From assembly GCA_026419405.1 (NCBI GenBank), contig JANZZL010000067.1, positions 1 to 42,185 of the forward strand: DNA of 42,185 bases, read 5' to 3'. Each line of letters opens with the position of its first letter. Positions within the stretch are counted from its first letter, which is position 1. Shown here piece after piece: positions 34,903-42,185 of the stretch. The translations under genes and the position numbers were made by a program. The DNA is from Paracoccaceae bacterium (GTDB lineage: Bacteria; Pseudomonadota; Alphaproteobacteria; Rhodobacterales; Rhodobacteraceae). The notes beneath the pieces were generated by a model, which saw only the letters and a program-made list of their open reading frames with translations, ran no database searches and was not told the DNA's origin.

Positions 34903-35709
34903 ATGCACGAGAAGGAACGCCACAGGATCATCCTGTCCGCGGTGCAGGACAGGCCCGTGGTCACCGTGCCGGACCTCTGCAGCCTGACCGGCGCCTCCGA
35001 GGCGACGATCCGCCGCGACATCGCCACCCTGCACATGCAGAAGCGCCTGCGCCGGGTCCGCGGCGGCGCCGAGGCGATCTCGCCGCCCGCCTTCGTCGGC
35101 CTCGCCGGACGGCCCTTCGCGGTCAACCAGGCGATCCGCATCCGCGAGAAGCAGGCGATCGCCCGTGCCGCCGTGGCGCTGTGCCAGGACGGCGAGTCGA
35201 TCATCATCAACGGCGGCACCACCACCTTCCAGATGGTGCATCCGCTGGCCACCCGGCGGCTCCAGGTCCTGACCAATTCCTTCCCGATCGCCGAGCACCT
35301 GCTCAAGCACTCGAAGAATTCCGTGATGCTGCCGGGCGGGGTGATCTACCGCGAGCAGAACATCATCCTGTCGCCCTTCGAGAACGACGTGACGCGCAAC
35401 TTCTATGCCCGGCGCATGTTCATGGGGGCGCAGGGCCTCGGCCCGCTCGGCCTGATGGAGGCCGACCCGCTGCTGATCCAGGCCGAGCAGAAGCTGATCG
35501 GCCAGGCCGAGGAGCTGGTCGTGCTGGTCGACAGCTCGAAGTTCGCGCAGCGCTCGAGCCTCGTGCTCTGCCCGCTCGACCGCATCGCCACGGTGATCAC
35601 CGACGAGGGGATCCCCGATCACGCCGCCGCGATGCTCGCCGCCGCCGACGTCAGGCTGATCGTCGTCGCGGCGGGTGCCGGCCAGGAGGAGGTGGAGGCG
35701 GTCTCGTGA
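34903..35709 (+). CDS. rhaR: DeoR-family transcriptional regulator RhaR
   Basis: This 268-residue regulator has an N-terminal helix-turn-helix (residues about 20-55; VPDLCSLTGASEATIRRDIA) and a C-terminal sugar-phosphate-isomerase-like effector domain with NGGTTTFQM (near 104), LTNSFPIAEHLL and LVDSSKFAQRS. The effector is probably a phosphorylated intermediate such as rhamnulose-1-phosphate. The ATG at 34903 has GGGAGG six bases upstream. It is the first gene of the rightward arm and very likely binds the repeats at 34784-34858. RhaS starts 48 bases downstream with no separate operator seen. Confidence 0.93.
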   Translation: MHEKERHRIILSAVQDRPVVTVPDLCSLTGASEATIRRDIATLHMQKRLRRVRGGAEAISPPAFVGLAGRPFAVNQAIRIREKQAIARAAVALCQDGESIIINGGTTTFQMVHPLATRRLQVLTNSFPIAEHLLKHSKNSVMLPGGVIYREQNIILSPFENDVTRNFYARRMFMGAQGLGPLGLMEADPLLIQAEQKLIGQAEELVVLVDSSKFAQRSSLVLCPLDRIATVITDEGIPDHAAAMLAAADVRLIVVAAGAGQEEVEAVS

Positions 35710-35757
35710 GCCGCCTCCCGGAACGCAATCGCCACTGACCCCAAGGGAGGAACTGCA

Positions 35758-36759
35758 ATGAAACGACGCACCGTCACCGCGCTGGCCGCCGGGCTCGGCC
35801 TCGCCGCCAGCCTCATGGGCACCTCGGCGCTGGCGCAGGACAAGATGCGCATCGCGCTCGTCGTCAAGGCGCTGGGCATCGGCTTCTTCGAGGCCGCCGC
35901 CCGCGGCGCCGAGGAAGCGGCGAAGGAACTCGGCAACGTCGAGATCATCTACACCGGCCCGACCGACACCACCGCCGAGGGCCAGATCGAGGTGATCAAC
36001 GCGCTGATCGCCCAGGGCGTGGATGCCATCGCCGTCTCGGCCAACGACCCCGATGCGCTGGTGCCCGCGCTGAAGCGCGCGATGGACCGCGGCATCACCG
36101 TGATCTCGTGGGATTCGGGCGTCGCGCCGGAAGGCCGGCAGATGCACCTCAACCCCTCGTCGAACGAGCTGATCGGCAACATGATCATCAAGCTCGCCGC
36201 CGACCACCTGCCCGAGGGCGGCCAGGTCGCCGTGCTCTCGGCCTCGGCCACGGCGACCAACCAGAACACCTGGATCGCCGAGATGAACAAGGTGCTGCCG
36301 AACTACCCCGGCATCGAGGTGGTGGCCACGGTCTACGGCGATGACCTCGCCGACAAGTCCTACCGCGAGGCGCAGGGGCTGATCCAGTCCTACCCCGAGC
36401 TCGACGCGATCATCGCGCCGACCTCGGTGGGCATCGTCGCGGCCGCGCAGGCGGTGGCCGATGCGGGCAAGATCGGCCAGATCAACGTCACCGGCCTCGG
36501 CCTGCCCTCGGAGATGGCAGGGGCCATCGAGAGCGGCGCGTCGAAGTCCTTCGCGATCTGGAACCCGATCGACCTCGGCTATTCGGCCACGATGATCGCC
36601 CATGCGCTGGCCTCGGGCCAGGCGAAGGCCGAGCCGGGCGCGGTGATCCCGATCGGGCGCATGGGGTCGATCACGCTCGACGAGACGAACACCGCCGCGA
36701 TGGCCGATCCCTTCGTCTACGACGCCTCGAACATCGACGAGTTCAAGTCGATCTTCTGA
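35758..36759 (+). CDS. rhaS: RhaS, periplasmic rhamnose-binding protein
   Basis: The 333-residue solute-binding protein of the rhamnose CUT2 ABC importer, a periplasmic-binding-protein type-1 (RbsB-like) fold. The signal peptide (MKRRTVTALAAGLGLAASLM) is predicted to be cleaved near ALA-QDK. Mature features are VVKALGIGFFEAAARGAEEA, INALIAQGVDAIAVSAND and ITLDETNTAAM near the end. The ATG at 35758 has GGGAGGA upstream. It is followed after 59 bases by rhaT, and that gap carries a stable stem-loop. Confidence 0.94.
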   Translation: MKRRTVTALAAGLGLAASLMGTSALAQDKMRIALVVKALGIGFFEAAARGAEEAAKELGNVEIIYTGPTDTTAEGQIEVINALIAQGVDAIAVSANDPDALVPALKRAMDRGITVISWDSGVAPEGRQMHLNPSSNELIGNMIIKLAADHLPEGGQVAVLSASATATNQNTWIAEMNKVLPNYPGIEVVATVYGDDLADKSYREAQGLIQSYPELDAIIAPTSVGIVAAAQAVADAGKIGQINVTGLGLPSEMAGAIESGASKSFAIWNPIDLGYSATMIAHALASGQAKAEPGAVIPIGRMGSITLDETNTAAMADPFVYDASNIDEFKSIF

Positions 36760-36775
36760 CCGCCGACCCCGGCGG

Positions 36776-36800
36776 CCCGGCGCGGCACCGTCGCGCCGGG
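36776..36800 (+). promoter_or_regulatory. Stem-loop after rhaS
   Basis: CCCGGCGCG (36776-36784) pairs perfectly with CGCGCCGGG (36792-36800) around a seven-base loop, starting 17 bases after the rhaS stop and ending 18 bases before rhaT. There is no T-run. As at 3154-3178, it probably protects the binding-protein message from decay and raises its level relative to the downstream transporter genes. Confidence 0.5.
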
Positions 36801-36818
36801 TGCGCCCCGCATTCCCGG

Positions 36819-38381
36819 ATGCCCGCCCCGATGCTGATGCAGACCCAGACCGAGATGGCCCCGAGGCCTGCGGCAGAGGCCCGGCCGGTGCTTGCGCTCA
36901 GCGGCGTGAGCAAGTCCTTCCCCGGCGTCCGCGCGCTCTCGGGCGTGTCGCTCAGGCTCTACCCCGGCCAGGTCACCGCGCTCGTCGGCGAGAACGGGGC
37001 GGGCAAGTCCACCCTCGTCAAGATCCTGACCGGGATCTACCGCCCCGACGCGGGCGAGATCCTGCTCGACGGCCGCCCGGTCCGCTTCCCGACCGCCCAT
37101 GCCGCGGGCCGCGCCGGCGTGACCGCGATCCACCAGGAGACGGTGCTGTTCGACGAGCTCACGGTCGCCGAGAACATCTTCCTCGGCCATGCGCCGCGCG
37201 GCCGCTTCGGCCTGATCGACACCGGCGCGATGCAGCGCGAGGCCGCGCGCATCCTGCGCGGGATCGGTGCCGAGATCGACCCCGCGCAGCGGCTCAAGGA
37301 CCTCGGCATCGCCAGCAAGCACCTCGTCGCCATCGCCCGGGCGCTGTCGATCGACGCCCGCGTTGTGATCATGGACGAGCCGACCGCGGCGCTCAGCCAC
37401 AAGGAGATCGATGAGCTCTTCGAGCTCGTCGCCGCGCTCAAGGCGCAGGGCAAGGCGATCCTCTTCATCAGCCACAAGTTCGACGAGATCTTCCGCATCG
37501 CCGACCGCTACAGCGTGTTCCGCGACGGCGAGCTGGTCGGCGAGGGCCTGATCGCCGAGGTCACCGAGGCCGAGCTGGTCCGCCTGATGGTGGGCCGCGA
37601 CGTCAGCCGGATCTTCCCCGCGCGCGCCCGCAACATCGGCGCCGAGGTGCTGCGCATCCGCGGGCTCGAACACCCAACCGAGTTCTCGGGCATCGACTTC
37701 GGCCTCTGTCGCGGCGAGATCCTCGGCTTCTACGGTCTCGTCGGGGCGGGGCGCTCCGAGGTGATGCAGGCGATCTTCGGCATCACCCGCCCCTCGGCCG
37801 GAACGGTCGAGGTCGAGGGCCGCCCGGTCCGCATCCGCGCCCCGGCCGACGCCGTGGCCGAGGGCATCGTCTACGTGCCCGAGGACCGCGGCCAGCAGGG
37901 GGCGATCACCGCCCTGCCGATCTTCCAGAACGTCACGCTGCCCTCGCTCGGCCGGCTCTCGCGCCGCGGCTTCCTGCGGCTCGCCGAGGAGTTCCGCCTG
38001 GCGCGCGAATACACCCGGCGGCTCGACCTGCGCGCCGCCTCGCTCGATACCGAGGTCGGCAACCTCTCGGGCGGCAACCAGCAGAAGGTGGTGATCGCCC
38101 GGTGGCTCGCCACCCGGCCGAAGGTGATCATCCTCGACGAGCCGACCAAGGGCATCGACATCGGGTCCAAGGCCGCGGTGCACGCCTTCATGGCCGAGCT
38201 CGCGGCCGAGGGGCTCGCCGTCATCATGGTCAGTTCCGAGATCCCCGAGGTGCTCGGCATGTCCGACCGGGTGATCGTGATGCGCGAGGGGCGCATGGTC
38301 GCCGAACTCTCGGGCGCGCAGATGACGCCCGAGACGCTGGTGCGCCATGCGGCGGGAATCGGAGGGGGAGAGGCGGCATGA
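36819..38381 (+). CDS. rhaT: RhaT, ATP-binding subunit of rhamnose ABC importer
   Basis: The 520-residue protein contains two fused ABC cassettes, as is usual for CUT2 importers. The first cassette has Walker A GENGAGKSTL (near residue 58) and Walker B VVIMDEP (near 186). The second has VGAGRSE as its degenerate P-loop, the signature LSGGNQQKV (near 414) and Walker B VIILDEPTKGIDI. The start is uncertain: ATG codons at 36819, 36831, 36837 and 36855 are in frame with no good ribosome-binding site, so up to 12 N-terminal residues may not be translated. The stop overlaps rhaP by four bases. Confidence 0.92.
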   Translation: MPAPMLMQTQTEMAPRPAAEARPVLALSGVSKSFPGVRALSGVSLRLYPGQVTALVGENGAGKSTLVKILTGIYRPDAGEILLDGRPVRFPTAHAAGRAGVTAIHQETVLFDELTVAENIFLGHAPRGRFGLIDTGAMQREAARILRGIGAEIDPAQRLKDLGIASKHLVAIARALSIDARVVIMDEPTAALSHKEIDELFELVAALKAQGKAILFISHKFDEIFRIADRYSVFRDGELVGEGLIAEVTEAELVRLMVGRDVSRIFPARARNIGAEVLRIRGLEHPTEFSGIDFGLCRGEILGFYGLVGAGRSEVMQAIFGITRPSAGTVEVEGRPVRIRAPADAVAEGIVYVPEDRGQQGAITALPIFQNVTLPSLGRLSRRGFLRLAEEFRLAREYTRRLDLRAASLDTEVGNLSGGNQQKVVIARWLATRPKVIILDEPTKGIDIGSKAAVHAFMAELAAEGLAVIMVSSEIPEVLGMSDRVIVMREGRMVAELSGAQMTPETLVRHAAGIGGGEAA

Positions 38382-39361
38382 CCGGACGGCTCGTCACATC
38401 GCGCGAGGCCCTGCTCGCGGGCGCGCTCATGCTGCTGCTCGCGCTGGTGGCCACGCGCTTTCCCGGCTTCGTGGCGCCGGCGAACCTCGCACGCGTCTTC
38501 AACGACACCGCGCCGCTCATCCTGCTCGCGCTCGGGCAGATGGCGGTGATCCTCACCCGCTGCATCGACCTCTCGGTGGCCGCCAACCTCGCGCTGACCG
38601 GCATGATCGTGGCGATGATCAACGTGGCCGCGCCGGGGGTGCCGCTGGCCGCGCTGATCGCGCTCGCGGTCGGTCTCGGCACGCTGATGGGCATGGCGAA
38701 CGGCATCCTCGTCTGGAAGCTCGACATCCCGCCGATCGTCGTCACGCTGGGCACGATGACGATCTACCGCGGCACGATCTTCCTGATCTCGGGCGGCAAG
38801 TGGGTGAACGCCCACGAGATGGGGGCGGCCTTCAAGGCGCTGCCGCGGGCGGTGATCCTCGGCCTGCCGGTGATGAGCTGGGTCGCCATCGCCGCGGTGC
38901 TGGCCTTCTGGCTCGTGCTCACGCGCACCACGCTCGGCCGCGCCTTCTACGCGGTGGGCGGCAACCCGCGCGCGGCGACCTATGCCGGCATCGACGTGGG
39001 CCGCACCCAGTTCCTCGCCTTCACCCTCTCGGGCGCGCTCGCCGGGCTCACCGGCTACCTCTGGGTCGCGCGCTACGCGGTCGCCTACGTGGACATCGCC
39101 GGCGGCTTCGAGCTCGACGTGGTGGCCGCCTGCGTGATCGGCGGCATCTCGATCATGGGCGGGGTCGGCTCGGTGGCCGGGGCGCTGCTCGGCGCGCTGT
39201 TCCTCGGGGTGATCAAGAACGCCCTGCCGGTGGTCAACGTCTCGCCCTTCTGGCAGCTCGCGATCTCGGGCACCGCGATCATCGTCGCGGTGGCGCTGAA
39301 CGCCCGGGCCAGCCGCAGCCGCGGCCGGATCATCCTCAGACGCGCGGAGCATGCCGCATGA
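38378..39361 (+). CDS. rhaP: RhaP, permease subunit of rhamnose ABC importer
   Basis: A 327-residue inner-membrane permease of the RbsC/BPD-transp-2 family with about eight to ten hydrophobic segments. Typical segments are [20 protein letters not shown] (near residue 52), [16 protein letters not shown] and [20 protein letters not shown] (near 250). The ATG at 38378 overlaps the rhaT stop, and its own stop overlaps rhaQ (ATGA), so rhaT, rhaP and rhaQ are coupled. It pairs with RhaQ. Confidence 0.92.
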   Translation: MTGRLVTSREALLAGALMLLLALVATRFPGFVAPANLARVFNDTAPLILLALGQMAVILTRCIDLSVAANLALTGMIVAMINVAAPGVPLAALIALAVGLGTLMGMANGILVWKLDIPPIVVTLGTMTIYRGTIFLISGGKWVNAHEMGAAFKALPRAVILGLPVMSWVAIAAVLAFWLVLTRTTLGRAFYAVGGNPRAATYAGIDVGRTQFLAFTLSGALAGLTGYLWVARYAVAYVDIAGGFELDVVAACVIGGISIMGGVGSVAGALLGALFLGVIKNALPVVNVSPFWQLAISGTAIIVAVALNARASRSRGRIILRRAEHAA

Positions 39362-40344
39362 GCCTCGCCGAACGCCACATCCCCGACCGGCTGCACCCGC
39401 CGCTGCGGCGCGCGCTGCTGCGCTGGGAAAGCCTGCTCCTTCTCGTCGCGGCGGCGATCTTCGCCGCCAACGCGATGGCCTCGCCCTACTTCCTCAATGC
39501 CTGGAACCTCAGCGACGCGACCTTCAACTTCACCGAGAAGGCGATGGTCGCCTTCGCCATGGCGCTGCTGATCATCGCGGGCGAGATCGACCTCTCGGTG
39601 GCCGCCATCATCGCCCTCGCCTCGACCGCGATGGGTGCGGCGGCGCAGGCGGGCGTCGGCACGCCGGGGCTCGTGGCGATCGGCCTCGCGGTGGGGCTCG
39701 CCTGCGGGGCGTTCAACGGGCTGCTCGTCACCCGGCTCGGCCTGCCCTCGATCGTCGTCACCATCGGCACGATGAGCCTGTTCCGCGGCATCAGCTACAT
39801 CGTGCTGGGCGACCAGGCCTATGGCGGCTATCCGGCCGGCTTCGCCTTCTTCGGGCAGGGCTACGTCTTCTGGGTGATCTCGTTCGAACTGGCGCTCTTC
39901 GCCGTGCTCGCGCTGGCCTTCGGCGTGCTGCTGCATGCCACCACCTTCGGCCGCGCCGTTTACGCCATCGGCAACAACGCCACCGGCGCGCTGTTCGCGG
40001 GAATCCGGGTGGCGCGGGTGAAGTTCGTCCTGTTCCTGCTCACCGGGCTCATGTCGGGGGTGGCGGCGGTCTGCCTGACCTCGCGGCTCGGCTCGACGCG
40101 GCCCTCGATCGCGGTCGGCTGGGAGCTCGAGATCGTGACCATGGTCGTGCTCGGCGGGGTCAGCATCCTCGGCGGCTCGGGCACGATCCCCGGCGTGGTG
40201 ATCGCGGCCTTCGTCATGGGCCTCGTGACCTTCGGCCTCGGCCTTCTCAACGTGCCGGGCATCGTCATGTCGATCGTGATCGGGGCACTGCTCATCGCGG
40301 TGATCGCGCTGCCCCGACTCTGGGCGATGCGGAGGCGCGCATGA
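39358..40344 (+). CDS. rhaQ: RhaQ, permease subunit of rhamnose ABC importer
   Basis: The second permease of the rhamnose importer, 328 residues, in the same RbsC-like family as RhaP. Landmarks are [20 protein letters not shown] (near residue 70), [20 protein letters not shown] and [17 protein letters not shown] (near 264). It starts with a four-base overlap with rhaP and ends with a four-base overlap with rhaU. The order S-T-P-Q-U-K is as in Rhizobium. Confidence 0.92.
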   Translation: MSLAERHIPDRLHPPLRRALLRWESLLLLVAAAIFAANAMASPYFLNAWNLSDATFNFTEKAMVAFAMALLIIAGEIDLSVAAIIALASTAMGAAAQAGVGTPGLVAIGLAVGLACGAFNGLLVTRLGLPSIVVTIGTMSLFRGISYIVLGDQAYGGYPAGFAFFGQGYVFWVISFELALFAVLALAFGVLLHATTFGRAVYAIGNNATGALFAGIRVARVKFVLFLLTGLMSGVAAVCLTSRLGSTRPSIAVGWELEIVTMVVLGGVSILGGSGTIPGVVIAAFVMGLVTFGLGLLNVPGIVMSIVIGALLIAVIALPRLWAMRRRA

Positions 40345-40658
40345 GGGAGAAATACGCCTTCCGCATGCGCCTCAACCCCGGCTGCGAGGAGGAATACCGC
40401 CGCCGCCACGACGCGATCTGGCCCGAGCTGGTGACGCTGCTGAAGGAGGCGGGGATCGAGGACTACTCGATCCACCTCGACCGCGAGACCAACCTGCTCT
40501 TCGGCGTGCTCTGGCGGCGCGCCGACCACGGCATGGACGATCTGCGCCGGCACCCGGTCATGCGCCGCTGGTGGGCGCACATGGCCGACATCATGCAGAC
40601 CCACCCCGACGACGAGCCGGTGGCGGTGCCGCTCGTCACCGTCTTCCACATGCCGTGA
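40341..40658 (+). CDS. rhaU: RhaU, L-rhamnose mutarotase
   Basis: A 105-residue cytoplasmic mutarotase (RhaM family) that interconverts the anomers of L-rhamnose and speeds entry into isomerisation. The sequence matches the small dimeric fold: [20 protein letters not shown] with the catalytic histidine region, [21 protein letters not shown], and [12 protein letters not shown]. The ATG overlaps the rhaQ stop by four bases. Its stop overlaps a possible GTG start of rhaK. Confidence 0.93.
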   Translation: MREKYAFRMRLNPGCEEEYRRRHDAIWPELVTLLKEAGIEDYSIHLDRETNLLFGVLWRRADHGMDDLRRHPVMRRWWAHMADIMQTHPDDEPVAVPLVTVFHMP

Positions 40659-40666
40659 GCGGGGCG

Positions 40667-42052
40667 ATGAGCGCAGGCCGCGTCGCCGTCATCGACATCG
40701 GCAAGACCAATGCCAAGCTCGCGCTCGTCGATCTTGCCGACCTGCGCGAGGTCGCGGTCCTCACCCGCCCGAACCGGGTGCTGCCGGGGCCGCCCTGGCC
40801 GCATTTCGACGTCGAGGGGCACTGGGCCTTCCTGCTCGAGGGGCTGCGCGCCCTGCACCGGGCGCACGGCATCGACGCGATCTCGGTCACCACCCATGGC
40901 GCCGCCGCGGCGCTGATCGCGGCCGACGGCCGACTCGCCGCGCCGGTCCTCGACTACGAGCACCCCGGCCCGGAGGCCGTCTCCGCCGCCTACGACGCGA
41001 TCCGCCCGCCCTTTGCCGAGACCGGCTCGCCCCGCCTGCCGCTGGGGCTGAACCTCGGGGCGCAGCTCCACTGGCAGTTCCTGACCGACCCGGGCCTGCG
41101 CGACCGGACGGCCGCGATCGTCACCTATCCGCAGTTCTGGGGCCTGCGCCTGACCGGCGTCGCGGCAACCGACGTGACCTCGCTCGGCTGCCACACCGAC
41201 CTGTGGAACCCCAACGAGGGCCGCTTCTCGGGCCTCGTCGGCCGGCTCGGCCTCGAAGGCCTGCTCGCCCCGCCGCGGCGCCCGGCCGAGGTGCTCGGGC
41301 CGGTCCTGCCCGAGGTCGCCGCCGCCGCGGGCCTTGCACCCGGCACGCCGGTGCTCTGCGGCATCCACGATTCCAACGCCTCGCTGCTGCCGCATCTGCA
41401 TGCCCATGCGCCGCCCTTCAGCGTCGTCTCCACCGGGACCTGGGTCGTCTCCATGGCGGTCGGCGGGCGGCCCGTGGCGCTCGACCCCGCGCGCGACACG
41501 CTGATCAACGTCAACGCATTCGGCGCGGCGGTGCCCTCGGCGCGCTTCATGGGCGGGCGCGAGCACGATCTGGCGACCGGCGGGGCCGCGCCCGAGCCCG
41601 ACGCGGCCGACCTTGCCGCGGTGCTCGAGGCGGGCGTCATGCTGCTGCCCTCGGTGGTCGCGGGCTCGGGGCCCTTCCCGGCGCGCCGGGCGCGCTGGGC
41701 AGGCGGCGAGCCGGCCCCCGGCACGGCGGCGCGCGCGGCGGCGGTCGCGCTCTACCTGGCGCTGATGACGGAACGCTGCCTGGACCTGATCGGCCACGCC
41801 GGCCCGGTGATCCTCGAGGGGCCCTTCGCGGCGAACCGCGTCTACCGGATGATGCTTGCCGCCGCCACGGGCGCCCCCGTGATCGCCCCCGGCGGGACGA
41901 CGGGCACCAGCCAGGGCGCGGCGCTGCTCTTCGCCGGGGCGGGGGTGGCGGTTCCCGCGGGCGAGCGGACCGAGCCGCCCGACGGCGCGGCCGGCGCGCG
42001 GCTCCTGCGCTATGCACGGGCCTGGCGGGAGGCCGCGGGCGGATCCGCCTAG
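40667..42052 (+). CDS. rhaK: RhaK, rhamnulokinase (FGGY family)
   Basis: RhaK phosphorylates L-rhamnulose at C1, supplying the aldolase RhaD. The 461-residue FGGY-type kinase has VIDIGKTNAKLALVD (phosphate loop, near residue 7), GIHDSNASLL (catalytic aspartate region, near 233), STGTWVVSM and the C-terminal GGTTGTSQGAALLF. The ATG at 40667 is used; a GTG at 40655 overlapping the rhaU stop would add four residues. The stop codon TAG (42050-42052) is part of the CTAG at which an IS5-family element is inserted, yet the protein appears complete. Confidence 0.93.
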   Translation: MSAGRVAVIDIGKTNAKLALVDLADLREVAVLTRPNRVLPGPPWPHFDVEGHWAFLLEGLRALHRAHGIDAISVTTHGAAAALIAADGRLAAPVLDYEHPGPEAVSAAYDAIRPPFAETGSPRLPLGLNLGAQLHWQFLTDPGLRDRTAAIVTYPQFWGLRLTGVAATDVTSLGCHTDLWNPNEGRFSGLVGRLGLEGLLAPPRRPAEVLGPVLPEVAAAAGLAPGTPVLCGIHDSNASLLPHLHAHAPPFSVVSTGTWVVSMAVGGRPVALDPARDTLINVNAFGAAVPSARFMGGREHDLATGGAAPEPDAADLAAVLEAGVMLLPSVVAGSGPFPARRARWAGGEPAPGTAARAAAVALYLALMTERCLDLIGHAGPVILEGPFAANRVYRMMLAAATGAPVIAPGGTTGTSQGAALLFAGAGVAVPAGERTEPPDGAAGARLLRYARAWREAAGGSA

Positions 42053-42185
42053 GGCGCGGACTCAATTGATCGCAACCAGATGCGTGCTGATGCGAGAGCG
42101 ACGGCAGCGAGGAAGTTGCTCGCGTGCTTCTCGAAGCGGGTGGCGATGCGTCGGAACTGCTTGAGTTTGCAGAAGAACCGCTCGA
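42049..42185 (-). CDS. IS5-family transposase, C-terminal end (partial)
   Basis: The last 45 or so codons of an IS5-family (IS427-type) transposase enter from the right edge. The translation ERFFCKLKQFRRIATRFEK, then NFLAAVALASARIWLR, is the conserved C-terminal pattern of this group, containing the E...K(K/R) part of the DDE site. The frame ends with a TAG at 42051-42049, formed by the CTAG target sequence shared with the rhaK stop codon. The rest of the gene lies outside the window, so activity cannot be judged. Confidence 0.85.
   Translation of the reverse strand, partial: ERFFCKLKQFRRIATRFEKHASNFLAAVALASARIWLRSIESAP
42053..42185. mobile_element. IS5-family insertion sequence, left end (partial)
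   Basis: The element end begins with GGGCGCGGACTC immediately after CTAG (42049-42052), the preferred four-base target of the IS427 group within IS5. The base composition falls in this region compared with the rhamnose genes. Only 133 bases of the element are visible. The other terminal repeat and target copy would be to the right of the window. Confidence 0.75.

Overview
The window is about 42 kb of very GC-rich DNA, densely coded, with short intergenic gaps and many ATGA start/stop overlaps. The gene set points to a facultatively lithotrophic alphaproteobacterium, most likely of the Rhodobacterales (Paracoccaceae/Roseobacteraceae). The evidence is a complete Kelly-Friedrich sox cluster with soxCD, a SqrR/BigR-type SoxR, a ureDA-J-BC-EFG urease operon with rhodobacterial gene order, and a Rhizobium-type rhaDI/rhaRSTPQUK locus. 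The genus cannot be fixed from the sequence alone.

Layout. (1) 1-9350: an amino-sugar locus. A leftward arm encodes a divergent MurQ etherase, an ABC sugar importer (binding protein, two permeases, ATPase cut by the left edge) and a Gfo/Idh/MocA oxidoreductase. A rightward arm encodes a BadF-type amino-sugar kinase, a GntR regulator, a SIS-domain deaminase/isomerase and NagA. Together they form a plausible PTS-independent route from MurNAc and GlcNAc to fructose-6-phosphate. The divergent promoter region carries 11-bp-period repeats. (2) 9425-15380: a urease operon with a HupE/UreJ nickel permease and an unassigned 104-residue ORF between ureB and ureC. (3) 15355-28253: soxT, soxR and soxS leftward; soxV, W, X, Y, Z, A, B, C, D, E, F and a soxH-like gene rightward. 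The soxF reading frame is interrupted by one in-frame TAG. Both sox promoter regions share an ATAGRAATAT element proposed here as the SoxR operator. (4) 28320-30245: a CYTH-CHAD protein and a small unknown ORF. (5) 30337-42052: a hydrolase-acetyltransferase fusion, then the L-rhamnose locus, with divergent arms around a symmetric 10-bp-period operator whose outer repeats contain the -35 boxes. (6) 42053-42185: the end of an IS5-family element inserted at a CTAG that also forms the rhaK stop codon.

Most of the content is recognisable catabolic and lithotrophic metabolism. The less ordinary parts are the ABC-linked MurQ pathway with its divergent MurQ and extra oxidoreductase, the architecture of the three divergent control regions, the broken soxF, a probable non-canonical ATC start of ureD, a CYTH domain without its signature motif, and the hydrolase-GNAT fusion whose ribosome-binding site lies in a hairpin arm. 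No tRNA, rRNA, CRISPR array or phage gene was seen. No stretch longer than 300 bases lacks a gene.
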